A stretch of 64,000 bases of DNA, taken from NCBI RefSeq assembly GCF_900116445.1, contig NZ_FPBH01000020.1, positions 124,001 through 188,000 of the forward strand. Direction: 5' to 3'. Shown one piece after another: positions 36,013 to 44,411 of this stretch (position 1 is its first letter; every line of letters begins with the position of its first letter). A program made the position numbers and the translations under genes. The stretch comes from Paraburkholderia aspalathi. Its GTDB lineage: Bacteria > Pseudomonadota > Gammaproteobacteria > Burkholderiales > Burkholderiaceae. Below the pieces are notes generated by a model. The model did no database searches and was not told the DNA's origin. It saw only the letters and a program-made list of their open reading frames with translations.

Positions 36013-37280
36013 CAGGACACCCCCGCCGCAAGTTGCCGCTTCCGCGACCACGCATACGCCAGCGTAGCCAACGCCGCCATCCCCAGCAGCGGAAAGATCG
36101 CGGCATTGATCGTCGCCCAGCCGAAGCGCGCCAGCAATTGCCCGGCAAACAGCGAGCCCAGCGCGGAAAACGCAAACGTCGTGAATTCGCTGGTCGCCTG
36201 CGTCTTGGCCCGCTCGGACGGCCGGTACGATTGTGCGAGCAGCGTCGAGCCGCCGACGAACATGAAATTCCACCCCACGCCGAGACAGGCGAGCGCCGCG
36301 TAGAAGTGCGGCAGATCGGTCGAGCGCAGCGCCAACACACCGCACAGCGCCGACAGCACGATCCCCGCACCGATCACCGGCAGCACGCCAAAGCGCCGGA
36401 TCAGCCGCGCGGAAAACAGCGACGGCGCGAACATGCCGACGAGGTGCCATTGGATGATCGCCGCGCCGTCGCCGATCGTGTGGCCGCACGCCACTGCCGC
36501 AATCGGCGTCGCGGTCATCACGAACATCATCACGGCGTAGCCGAGCGCGTTATTGGCGAGCGCCGCTGCAAAGATCGGCTGTCGCACGATTTCGCCGAGT
36601 GGCCGCGCCGGTTCGTGCGTCACGGCCGCACTCGCGGACGGTGCGGCGTCGCGATACAGCAGCGCGAGCATGGCAATCGATACGAGCCCGAAGCCGGTGA
36701 CGAGCGCATAGGAGCCGGCGAAGGCCACCGGCGCGAGCCAGTCCTTACTCCATGCGGCGAGCAGTGGTCCGCAGACGGCGGCCACCACGCCGCCGGTGAG
36801 CACCGTCGAAATCGCGCGGCTTTTGCCTTCGATTCCCACCGCATCCGCGGCCGCCAGCCGGTAGTACTGCGCGAACGCCTGGAACACGCCGACGGTCGCC
36901 GTACCGGCGCAGAACGCCCAGAAGCTGTGATGAAAGATCGCCCACACGGAGACGGCCCCGCCCAGCGCGCCGACACCGGCGCCGAGCATGAAGCCCGCGC
37001 GCCGTCCGATGCGCGCCATCAGGAACGACGCGAAGATGGTGGTCAGTGCGGCGGCGACGGTAATCAGTGAAAACGGCAGCGTCGCAAGCGCCTTGTCATC
37101 GGCAAGCGTGTAACCGACCAGACCGGTCAAGGTCAGATCGATCGAGACCGATGAGGTGTAGAGCGCCTGGCAGACCGCCAGCACGCGCGCGGCGCGCCGG
37201 CTATGAGGATCGGAGTGGCCGGAGTCGGTTTGCGTGCCGGCAAAGGACGAAGCGGCAGAGGGAGCAGCGGGTGGCGGCAT
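36012..37280 (-). CDS. Major facilitator superfamily transporter
   Basis: A 422-residue protein with about 12 hydrophobic helices and the loop 2-3 motif F-L-M-A-R-I-G-R-R-A-G. It resembles 12-helix MFS exporters; the substrate is unknown. It is first in a two-gene operon with a GlxA-type regulator. Confidence 0.85.
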   Translation of the reverse strand: MPPPAAPSAASSFAGTQTDSGHSDPHSRRAARVLAVCQALYTSSVSIDLTLTGLVGYTLADDKALATLPFSLITVAAALTTIFASFLMARIGRRAGFMLGAGVGALGGAVSVWAIFHHSFWAFCAGTATVGVFQAFAQYYRLAAADAVGIEGKSRAISTVLTGGVVAAVCGPLLAAWSKDWLAPVAFAGSYALVTGFGLVSIAMLALLYRDAAPSASAAVTHEPARPLGEIVRQPIFAAALANNALGYAVMMFVMTATPIAAVACGHTIGDGAAIIQWHLVGMFAPSLFSARLIRRFGVLPVIGAGIVLSALCGVLALRSTDLPHFYAALACLGVGWNFMFVGGSTLLAQSYRPSERAKTQATSEFTTFAFSALGSLFAGQLLARFGWATINAAIFPLLGMAALATLAYAWSRKRQLAAGVS

Positions 37281-37415
37281 CGGTAGGCCTCAGACGGCGA
37301 AAGTGGCGATGCCTGGATCGTCACATGGCCAGAGGTGGCAGGAATGACAATGATGCATCAATTTCAGCCAATCGCCGCACTCGGCCACCTGAAAATGTGG
37401 CCGCGCGCCTCGCGC

Positions 37416-37559
37416 TTACTTGCGAACCGTAATACCTTCGTCGATCGTGCCGTACATCGTGATGCTGCCCGTGCCTGCACCCGAGCTCGAGCCGGAACCG
37501 CCCTGCGCGCACGCGCTGAACAACAGAACCGCGGCAGCGGCGGCAAGAAGAAATTTCAT
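37416..37559 (-). CDS. 47-residue lipoprotein
   Basis: A short frame with the typical start M-K-F-L-L-A-A-A-A-A-V-L-L-F and the lipobox F-S-A-C (cysteine 17). A Gly/Ser-rich linker follows, then T-M-Y-G-T-I-D-E-G-I-T-V-R-K. The signal and lipobox are complete, so it is probably an anchored small lipoprotein. I recall no function. It is too short for routine open-frame cut-offs. Confidence 0.75.
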   Translation of the reverse strand: MKFLLAAAAAVLLFSACAQGGSGSSSGAGTGSITMYGTIDEGITVRK

Positions 37560-37805
37560 GACAGCGTGTTCCGGCAAAGACAGAGTTCGATTCTAGCCTG
37601 GCGGCCCAACGCGACGTCAAAGCGGCATCGCCGCGCCGAAGCGCAGAAACAGCGCCTTATCGAAGCACCCACCAGCCGGCCCTTCCCGCCGGATTTTCGT
37701 AGCCACTGCATTCGACGATTCACGCTAAGCTGAAACATCGAATACAGCAGCCAGATACAGTGGACTGCATGGCGCCCTGCCCGCGCCGCCAACCGGAGAC
37801 GCCTG

Positions 37806-38519
37806 ATGCCCATCACTCTCACAGACGAACAGAATCACTTCCCCGGCTTGAGCCGCATCGGTGCGCTGCTCGCCGATCCCGGCCGCGCAGCGATGTTGTG
37901 GTCGCTGATGGACGGCAGCGCCCGCCCGGCCGGTGAACTGACGATGATCGCCGGGCTCTCGCCGTCGGCAGCCAGCGCTCATCTGGCGCGTCTGACCGAC
38001 GGCGGCCTGCTCGCGCTCGAAGTGCGCGGCCGGCATCGCTATTTCCGGATCGCCTCGCCGGATATCGCCGCGTCCATCGAAGCGCTCGCCAACGTTGCGC
38101 AGGTCAGCGCGCCGCAACGGGCCGTGCCGCGGCCGGTGCGCACCGTGCCGGTCGACATGCGCTACGCCCGCACCTGCTACGACCATATGGCGGGAGAATT
38201 GTCGGTACGGGTGTTCGAGCGGCTGGTCGAACGCGGTCTGCTAACGCTGCACGGCTCCTCGCTCGAAGCCACGACCGACGGCGCCGCCCGCTTTGCCGAA
38301 TGGGGCATCGACATGTCCACCCAGAAGAGCCGCCGGCGCCGCTTCGCCTGCACCTGTCCCGACTGGAGCGAACGGCGTCCGCACCTGGGCGGCGCGCTCG
38401 GCGCCGCGCTGCTCGATTCGTGGTCGGCGCATGGCTGGGTCGAACGCACTGAGCGGCCGCGGATCTTGCGCATCACCCCGGCAGGCCACCGCCATTTCGA
38501 CGCGTTCCTGGCCGCTTGA
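37806..38519 (+). CDS. ArsR-family winged-helix regulator
   Basis: A 237-residue protein with an N-terminal ArsR-type helix-turn-helix: L-T-M-I-A-G-L-S-P-S-A-A-S-A-H-L-A-R-L, then G-R-H-R-Y-F-R-I. The C-terminal half is an extra domain with C-x-C (FACTCPDW), possibly metal- or redox-related, and ends with a second winged-helix-like stretch. No target gene is evident. Confidence 0.82.
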   Translation: MPITLTDEQNHFPGLSRIGALLADPGRAAMLWSLMDGSARPAGELTMIAGLSPSAASAHLARLTDGGLLALEVRGRHRYFRIASPDIAASIEALANVAQVSAPQRAVPRPVRTVPVDMRYARTCYDHMAGELSVRVFERLVERGLLTLHGSSLEATTDGAARFAEWGIDMSTQKSRRRRFACTCPDWSERRPHLGGALGAALLDSWSAHGWVERTERPRILRITPAGHRHFDAFLAA

Positions 38520-38701
38520 AACACGCTTAACTGATTGACGCGATTACAGAATTTGCGCATTCAGCTTACGAAACGCCTTATCGAGACCTTTTGTTACACG
38601 CTCGTGGGGAAGCCTTACAAAAGTGGGGGCCTTGAAACAAACCGCAAGGGTAGAGTGACTCTCACGGATGTCGCACGATGCGCGTCCGTCGGAGAGAAAT
38701 C

Positions 38702-41191
38702 ATGAGAACAGTGACCACACCCCAACAATCGAAACGCCGGATCACCGGCTACACGCTGATCGCTGCCGCGGCGTTCCTGTTCGCGGCGCAAGCCACCCTC
38801 GCGCAGGAAGCCGAACAGGCGCCGCCAGGGGTTGCTTCACAACAGAACACCGATCCGCCTGGGCGTGTTGCACGTCTGAACTACACTGCCGGCGCCGTGA
38901 CCACCGAACCGGCCGGCGCAACCGACTGGTCATACGCACAGATCAATCGCCCGCTCACCTCCGGCGATCAGTTGTGGAACGATCAGAACGCACGCTCCGA
39001 ACTGCACATCGGTTCGACGGCCGTGCGCCTCGGCCAGTCCACCAGCCTCGACATCCTCAATCTCGACGACAACAGCGCGCAGCTGAAGGTCGCTCAGGGC
39101 ACGTTGTCGGCACGCGTGCGCGAACTGGCGCCGGGCTCCACCTATGAAATCGACACGCCGAATGTGGCGCTCGGCCTGAACGGCCCCGGCGACTATCGTG
39201 TCGACGTCGCGCCGGACGGCAGCAGCACCACCGTCACCGTGCGCAGCGGCAGCGCAACCGTGTACGGCGACAGCGGCCAGGTGCCGGTCGCGGCCGGCCA
39301 GCAGATCCGCTTTGCCGGCACCAACCTGCAACAGGTCGCCGACAACGGCGCGCCTGGTCTCGACGGCTTCGATCAATGGGCAGCGAGCCGCGACGCAGCG
39401 GAAGACCGCTCGGTGTCGGCGCGCTATGTGTCGCGCGACATCCCCGGCTATCAGGACCTCGACGCCAACGGTACGTGGCGCAGCAGCCCGCAGTACGGTG
39501 AAGTGTGGGTGCCGCGCGCGACACCCGCAGGGTGGGCGCCTTATCACGACGGCCATTGGGTATGGCAAGCGCCGTGGGGCTGGACCTGGGTCGACGACGC
39601 GCCGTGGGGCTTCGCGCCCTACCACTACGGCCGCTGGGCCTACGTCGACGACTCGTGGGCGTGGGTGCCGGGACCAGTCGTGGTCAGCGAACCGCCTGTC
39701 TACGCACCCGCACTGGTTGCCTTCGTGGGCGGCGGTGGCGGCGGAGTCGACTGGGGCGTGAGCCTGGCGATTGGCGGCGCGGTCGCTGCCGGCGTCGCGT
39801 GGTTCCCGCTGGGCCCGGGCGAACCGTGGCACCCGCACTGGGGCGATCACGATCATTGGAGCCCGGGTTACTACAACCGCGTCAACAACACGACGGTCGT
39901 CAACAACTACAACCGCAACGTGACGAACGTGAATGTGACCAACATTCACAACACGTACATCAACTATCGCGCGCCGGGTGGCGTGACCGCGGTGCCGGCG
40001 ACGGCCTTCGTGCATGGTCAATCGGTGGGCCGCTTCGCGCAGAAGGTTGACCCGCAGCAGTGGCGCAACGCGCGGATCAATCCGGGCGGTCCGGGGATCG
40101 CGCCGGTGAAGGAAAGCTTCGGACCGGGCCTGCGTAACGCGAATTACCGTCCGCCGGCCGGCGCGATGGCGCGCCCGGTTGTGGCTACCCGCAGTCCGGC
40201 CGTGCCGGCGGCGTACCACGACAGTCTTGCGCAACGTTTTGCGCAGAGCGGCGGACGGGTGCCGGGCGCGGGCGCGCCGATCGTGCGAACCTCGGTGCCG
40301 GCTCACATGGCGGGCGGTCCTGGGGCCATGCCGGTGCAGAACGTGCGGGTCGTGCAGTCGCATATAGCAGGACGGACACCGGGTGCAGCGCCGGGTGCAC
40401 CGGGTGTGCCGGGTGCGCCTAATGGCATGCAGCAGGCTGGTCAGCGGCCGGGCGAAGCGCCGGTCAACGGTCAACCGCAACGTGGCGGCGAACCACAGGC
40501 GCGGCCGGGCATGCCGCCGCAAATGGCCAACATGCATCAGCAACCCACCGAGGCAGCGCATCCGTCCAATGGCGTGCCGCGTCCGCCGCAAGCGAACGGC
40601 GCGAACCCGAACGCTTTCGCGCAGCAGCACGGCGCGCCGATGCAGGCAGGTCAGCAACCGGGCGCAGAAGGAAGGCACGAGCCTGCATGGACGCAGCCGC
40701 ATACGCCGATGGCCCAGCAGGCGCAGCAGCACGGTGCCCCGCAGGAACAGGCTCGCCAGCCGGAGGCACGTCCTGGGCCGCAGCAACAGGTTCAGCGCCA
40801 GCCAGAAGCGCAGCCGCCGCGCGCACCTGAAGTGCACGCCCAGCCGCAACAGATGCAGCAGGCGCAGCAGCAACCGCGTCAGGAATATCGTCCGCAGCCG
40901 CAACAGGTACAGCAGCCGCGTCCTGAACCGCAACCGCAGCAAGTGCAGCAGCCACGTCCGGAGCCGCGCCCGCAACCGCAGCAGGTACAGCAGCCGCGCC
41001 CTGAGCCGCGCCCGCAACCGCAACAGGTGCAGCAGCCGCGCCCTGAACCGCGCCCGCAACCGCAACAGGTGCAGCAGCCGCGCCCTGAACCGCGTCCGCA
41101 GCAGGCGCAGCAGCCGCGCCCCCAGCCGCAACCGCAGCACGCCGACCAGCATTCGAGCGGCGGCAATCGTGACGAGCATCACAAAGGCTAA
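38702..41191 (+). CDS. FecR/DUF6600 secreted protein with Gln/Pro-rich repeat tail
   Basis: An 829-residue exported protein: signal peptide about 1-35, FecR-like domain about 85-195 with S-E-L-H-I-G-S-T-A-V-R-L-G. A Trp-rich DUF6600-type block follows at about 268-322 (GWAPYHDGHWVWQAPWGWTW). The tail from about 566 is rich in Gln, Pro and Arg, with 14-residue repeats near the end. ATG at 38702 follows GGAGAG; an ATG at 38678 has no site. Role unknown; DUF6600/FecR proteins are envelope proteins. Confidence 0.8.
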   Translation: MRTVTTPQQSKRRITGYTLIAAAAFLFAAQATLAQEAEQAPPGVASQQNTDPPGRVARLNYTAGAVTTEPAGATDWSYAQINRPLTSGDQLWNDQNARSELHIGSTAVRLGQSTSLDILNLDDNSAQLKVAQGTLSARVRELAPGSTYEIDTPNVALGLNGPGDYRVDVAPDGSSTTVTVRSGSATVYGDSGQVPVAAGQQIRFAGTNLQQVADNGAPGLDGFDQWAASRDAAEDRSVSARYVSRDIPGYQDLDANGTWRSSPQYGEVWVPRATPAGWAPYHDGHWVWQAPWGWTWVDDAPWGFAPYHYGRWAYVDDSWAWVPGPVVVSEPPVYAPALVAFVGGGGGGVDWGVSLAIGGAVAAGVAWFPLGPGEPWHPHWGDHDHWSPGYYNRVNNTTVVNNYNRNVTNVNVTNIHNTYINYRAPGGVTAVPATAFVHGQSVGRFAQKVDPQQWRNARINPGGPGIAPVKESFGPGLRNANYRPPAGAMARPVVATRSPAVPAAYHDSLAQRFAQSGGRVPGAGAPIVRTSVPAHMAGGPGAMPVQNVRVVQSHIAGRTPGAAPGAPGVPGAPNGMQQAGQRPGEAPVNGQPQRGGEPQARPGMPPQMANMHQQPTEAAHPSNGVPRPPQANGANPNAFAQQHGAPMQAGQQPGAEGRHEPAWTQPHTPMAQQAQQHGAPQEQARQPEARPGPQQQVQRQPEAQPPRAPEVHAQPQQMQQAQQQPRQEYRPQPQQVQQPRPEPQPQQVQQPRPEPRPQPQQVQQPRPEPRPQPQQVQQPRPEPRPQPQQVQQPRPEPRPQQAQQPRPQPQPQHADQHSSGGNRDEHHKG
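40903..41120 (+). repeat. 42-bp in-frame repeats in the FecR/DUF6600 gene
   Basis: About four to five copies encode the unit V-Q-Q-P-R-P-E-P-R-P-Q-P-Q-Q. Copies are near-identical, so copy number may differ between strains. Confidence 0.85.
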
Positions 41192-41245
41192 AGGTTACGC
41201 GCGCAGCTAGATGCGCTGACAACCCGATAGCCGGAAAGCGGCAAG

Positions 41246-41285
41246 AAAAAACCCCCGCGATTCGCATCGCGGGGGTTTTTTCTTT
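41246..41285. terminator. Bidirectional intrinsic terminator between FecR-like gene and thyA
   Basis: AAAAAACCCCCGCGA, loop TTCGCA, TCGCGGGGGTTTTTTC; strong in both directions between convergent genes. Confidence 0.92.
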
Positions 41286-41323
41286 GAGCAGCCTGCGAGC
41301 AGATGCTCAGCGCGCGTTCACGC

Positions 41324-42295
41324 TCAGACCGCCATCGGCGCCGTGAGCGGCTCGTGATGCCGGTAGCCGACCAGCGAGAAGTCCGACGGCTCGATCTTCT
41401 CGAGCCATTCCGGCTCATACACGCCCGTTTTCGCATAGTCCGGCACACGGTCCGAGATCGCGAAAGCCGGGCTTTCATAAGGCTCGCGCGTGAGCTGTTG
41501 CTGCAACATGTCGAGCTGGTTCTCGTAGATGTGCGCGTCGCCGATGAAGTAGGTAAACCAGCGCGGCGTATAACCCGTCAGCCGGCCGACCAGATGCAGC
41601 AACGCAGCGCCTTCGGTCAGATTGAACGGCGTGCCGAGGCCAACGTCGTTGCTGCGAATGTACAAACACAGCGAGATTTCGCGCCGCGCAACATTCGGCA
41701 GGAACTGATAAAGCAGGTGGCAAGCCGGCAGCGCGATCTGGTCCAGCACGGCGGGGTTCCAGGCATGAAACAAAATTCGCCGATCGGCCGGGTTCTGCAT
41801 GATCGTGTCGAGGCATTGCCGCAACTGGTCGATCGCCTTGTACAGCAGCACCTTGGGGCTGCCGTCTTCCTCGAATTCCGTCACCACCTGGAAGCCACGC
41901 GCCGTGGCATCGGCCAGCTGCGCGGCGGCGCCTGCGTCCAGCACCTTGTAGGCCGGCCACTGGCGCCACTGCACGCCATACACGTCGCCGAGATCGTCCG
42001 GGCCCTGGCGATACGGATTGGCGAGCCATTGCGGATTCTGGTTGGCGTTCGCGTCCCAGACCTTGCAGCCGAGATCGCGGAAATCCGCGGCGCTGCGCGA
42101 GGCGCGCAGAAAGCCGACCAGCTCGCCCACTGCCGACTTGAACGCCAGTTTTTTCGTGGTGACGGCGGGAAAGCCCTGCTGGAGGTCGAAGCGCAACATC
42201 GCGCCTGGCATGCTGATGGTGCGGATGCCGGTGCGGTTCTCCTGCCACGTGCCGGTGTCGAGAATCGTGCGGACGAGGTCGAGGTATTGTTTCAT
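41324..42295 (-). CDS. thyA: Thymidylate synthase
   Basis: A 323-residue enzyme making dTMP from dUMP with methylenetetrahydrofolate. The catalytic cysteine is in ALPACHLLYQF. Other landmarks are N-R-T-G-I-R-T near the start and the N-D-V-G-L-G-T-P-F-N loop. It is longer than the 264-residue E. coli enzyme because of internal insertions, a known variant. folA, its metabolic partner, is about 10 kb away on the other strand. Confidence 0.95.
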   Translation of the reverse strand: MKQYLDLVRTILDTGTWQENRTGIRTISMPGAMLRFDLQQGFPAVTTKKLAFKSAVGELVGFLRASRSAADFRDLGCKVWDANANQNPQWLANPYRQGPDDLGDVYGVQWRQWPAYKVLDAGAAAQLADATARGFQVVTEFEEDGSPKVLLYKAIDQLRQCLDTIMQNPADRRILFHAWNPAVLDQIALPACHLLYQFLPNVARREISLCLYIRSNDVGLGTPFNLTEGAALLHLVGRLTGYTPRWFTYFIGDAHIYENQLDMLQQQLTREPYESPAFAISDRVPDYAKTGVYEPEWLEKIEPSDFSLVGYRHHEPLTAPMAV

Positions 42296-42480
42296 GCGGG
42301 TTCCTTCGACGAAGCGCGCGCCTGGTCAGGCACACACGCCACGGAGATTGAGCGGAAAACCCGATTTTAACAAGCGCAGCCCGACGGCGCCCGGTCGAGG
42401 CGCGCCGCGGAGAAAATATCGGTGGCTAAGGGGCCACTAACCGGGCCGCTGAGCGGGCGCTAAGTGGACAACGACGCCCG

Positions 42481-43875
42481 TCAGAGATGCGGCACCGAGG
42501 CCGGCAATTCGCCGTGCGGCGTGACCAGCGGTTCGCCTTCCATATGGCGCATGCCGTGCGAGCACAGCAGGCGATACAGCGTCACGCGTGAAATGCCGAG
42601 TTCCTGCGCGGCGTCGCCGAGACGGCCGCGATGACGCAGCAGCGCGAGCTCGATGGCCTGGCGTTCGGCCGCTTCGCGCGCCTGCGCGAGCGAGACCGGC
42701 ACGATCTCCACATACTCGGCCAACTCGAGATCACGTGCCGTGATCGCGCGCCCTTCCGACATCACGATGGCGCGCCGCACGCGATTGATCAACTCGCGCA
42801 CGTTGCCCGGCCAGCCGTAGTTATGCAGCGCCGCGATGGCGTCGGGCGCGAAACCGCGCAGACGGCGGCTTGCATCTTTCTTGAAACGTTCCAGCATGTG
42901 CCGCGCAAGCAGTTCGATATCCTTACCACGTGCACGCAACGGCGGTTCGTCGATTTGCAGCACGCACAGACGGTGATACAGATCGGAGCGGAACCGTCCT
43001 TCGATCATCGCGGCCGTCATATCTACGTGCGTTGCCGAAATGATGCGCACGTCGACGTCGATTGAACCGTGGCCGCCGAGCCGCTCCACCTTGCGCTCCT
43101 GCAGGAAGCGCAGCAGGCTCGCCTGGCTTTCGAGCGGCAGATCGCCGATTTCGTCGAGAAACAGCGTGCCGCCGTTGGCCGCTTCCACGCGGCCGATCTT
43201 GCGCTGGTTGGCGCCGGTGAACGCGCCGCGCTCATAGCCAAATAGTTCGGATTGCAACAGATGTGGGGGAATCGCGCCGCAGTTGATCGGCACAAAAGGC
43301 GCGTTACGGCGCGCCGAGCGTTCGTGGATCGCGACCGCGGTCAGCTCCTTGCCGGTGCCCGACTCGCCTGAGATAAATACCGGCGCGTCGGTCATGGCCA
43401 CTTTGCGGATCGAGCGGAACAGCGCCAGCATCGCGTCGCACGAACCGACCATTTCACCTTCGGCGCCTTGCGAAGCGTCGTTCGATGCCGGCTCGCCGAG
43501 CGAAATCATGCCGTATGCATGACCGACCGAATCGACGATCCTGTCGCCCGAGTACGGCACCGTTACATAGTCGAAACAATAGTCCCGCACGAGCCGGCGC
43601 AAGGCCGCGTCCTGCAATTGTCCAGGTGTGGTGGCCGCAACCCAGCCGACGTTCGGCATGGTCAGACAGGACTCGAAGGCGGCGATTTCGTGTGGCTGAA
43701 AATCACTAGACAGATCGAGCAAGCCGCCCGCCGCCATTCCGGCGCGAACAGCACGGCGCACATCGCGCGCCGACCCCACGACTTCGACATGCCAGCCGCG
43801 CTGATGGAAGCGAGTATTCAGTTCCGCGCTCGGATCGCGTGAAACGTAAATCAGTTGCCGCGTTGCGGGTTCCAT
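42481..43875 (-). CDS. VpsR-like sigma-54-dependent activator, divergent from the Fap-like operon
   Basis: A 464-residue activator. The N-terminal receiver-like domain (about 1-125) keeps an Asp in G-L-L-D-L-S. The AAA+ domain has Walker A GESGTGKE (170-177), the sigma-54 contact loop GAFTGA (217-222) and Walker B G-G-T-L-F-L-D-E-I. A Fis-type helix-turn-helix near 418-442 reads D-A-A-Q-E-L-G-I-S-R-V-T-L-Y-R-L-L. Divergent from a sigma-54 promoter, it is the likely activator of that operon. A related protein lies at 50756. Signal unknown; VpsR relatives bind cyclic-di-GMP. Confidence 0.9.
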   Translation of the reverse strand: MEPATRQLIYVSRDPSAELNTRFHQRGWHVEVVGSARDVRRAVRAGMAAGGLLDLSSDFQPHEIAAFESCLTMPNVGWVAATTPGQLQDAALRRLVRDYCFDYVTVPYSGDRIVDSVGHAYGMISLGEPASNDASQGAEGEMVGSCDAMLALFRSIRKVAMTDAPVFISGESGTGKELTAVAIHERSARRNAPFVPINCGAIPPHLLQSELFGYERGAFTGANQRKIGRVEAANGGTLFLDEIGDLPLESQASLLRFLQERKVERLGGHGSIDVDVRIISATHVDMTAAMIEGRFRSDLYHRLCVLQIDEPPLRARGKDIELLARHMLERFKKDASRRLRGFAPDAIAALHNYGWPGNVRELINRVRRAIVMSEGRAITARDLELAEYVEIVPVSLAQAREAAERQAIELALLRHRGRLGDAAQELGISRVTLYRLLCSHGMRHMEGEPLVTPHGELPASVPHL

Positions 43876-43920
43876 TATTCAGATCCTCTCGTCAACGAAC
43901 GTTAAGGATGACGCACGCAC

Positions 43921-43936
43921 CTGAACTTCAGTTCAG
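43921..43936. promoter_or_regulatory. 16-base palindrome near the sigma-54 activator start
   Basis: CTGAAC, TTCA, GTTCAG: perfect 6-bp arms, 46 bases upstream of the activator start on the minus strand. Possible operator for the regulator gene. Confidence 0.4.
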
Positions 43937-43975
43937 ACACGCTGACTCGTTCGGGATTCGCGATATAGCAAAAAC

Positions 43976-44060
43976 CGAACGGCCATTCCATTCCGTGCGG
44001 ACAGCTGATCCCCAAGAAAGCGGCGTGTGTGTTTGAGACGGCCCGTTAGCGGGCTTTTTT
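43976..44060 (+). ncRNA. Candidate small RNA ending at an orphan terminator
   Basis: No plus-strand gene precedes the terminator at 44041-44060. A weak promoter pair CTGACT (43942-43947) and TATAGC (43964-43969) with a 16-base spacer would start an RNA of about 85 bases here. Start and existence are uncertain. Confidence 0.25.
44041..44060 (+). terminator. Orphan intrinsic terminator
   Basis: GCCCG, loop TTAG, CGGGC and six T residues on the plus strand. It does not follow any plus-strand gene. Confidence 0.7.
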
Positions 44061-44170
44061 AAATCTGAAGCTGTTTTCGAGAGCTTACTATACACGCGCC
44101 GCTTGGAAAACAATTATGCGAATTTAATCGGGGACCCCTTGCCCAGCAAGGCCAAGCGGCCAATAAATAG

Positions 44171-44189
44171 TTATTCAGCTTATGAATAA
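44171..44189. promoter_or_regulatory. 19-base AT-rich palindrome
   Basis: TTATTCA, GCTTA, TGAATAA: perfect 7-bp arms, about 180 bases upstream of the -24 element. Candidate binding site for an activator or a DNA-bending protein. Confidence 0.45.
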
Positions 44190-44198
44190 AAGCATTGT

Positions 44199-44212
44199 GG
44201 AAGCGCTTTTCC
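44199..44212. promoter_or_regulatory. AGCGCT-centred near-palindrome
   Basis: GGAAGCGCTTTTCC has the perfect core AAGCGCTT at 44201-44208. Its AGCGCT centre is shared with the 18-bp palindrome 81 bases downstream; both may bind the same dimeric activator. Confidence 0.4.
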
Positions 44213-44276
44213 TAGCGTAGACCCGAAGGTACTTCATACCGTCGGATTTAACGAATTACAGGTATTTTCTGCCTGC

Positions 44277-44294
44277 CGTTTCAGCGCTGAAACG
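44277..44294. promoter_or_regulatory. 18-bp perfect palindrome, candidate enhancer site for the sigma-54 activator
   Basis: CGTTTCAGC followed directly by its exact reverse complement GCTGAAACG. It ends 75 bases before the -24 element, a usual distance for an enhancer-binding-protein site. Confidence 0.6.
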
Positions 44295-44368
44295 TTTTTG
44301 TCCGATTTCTTACCTGTTACTCCGCGGTATGCGGGTCACATCCAGACGCACCAATGGATTGCGACTCA

Positions 44369-44384
44369 TGGCACACGTTTCGCT
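44369..44384 (+). promoter_or_regulatory. Sigma-54 (-24/-12) promoter of the Fap-like operon
   Basis: TGGCAC at 44369-44374, five bases, then TCGCT: one mismatch from TGGCAC-N5-TTGCW, with GG and GC in the required ten-base spacing. Transcription would start near 44395, leaving a leader of about 17 bases that contains the AAGGAG site for the first gene. Confidence 0.8.
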
Positions 44385-44411
44385 AAATGCTGTGCACCAA
44401 GGAGACACATC

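Larger units (their letters stand above)
43876..44411. other. Regulatory region upstream of the Fap-like operon
   Basis: This 536-base region is AT-rich compared with its neighbours. It holds, left to right: a palindrome at 43921-43936, a possible small RNA ending in a terminator (44041-44060), a palindrome at 44171-44189, an AGCGCT-centred near-palindrome at 44199-44212, an 18-bp perfect palindrome at 44277-44294, and a -24/-12 promoter at 44369-44384. Each is listed separately. Confidence 0.7.

Noticed and set aside
38930..41182. 750-residue minus-strand open frame opposite the FecR/DUF6600 gene
   Set aside because: It is an antisense shadow of a Gln/Pro-rich gene with signal peptide and known domains; its Leu/Arg repeats simply reflect the opposite strand.
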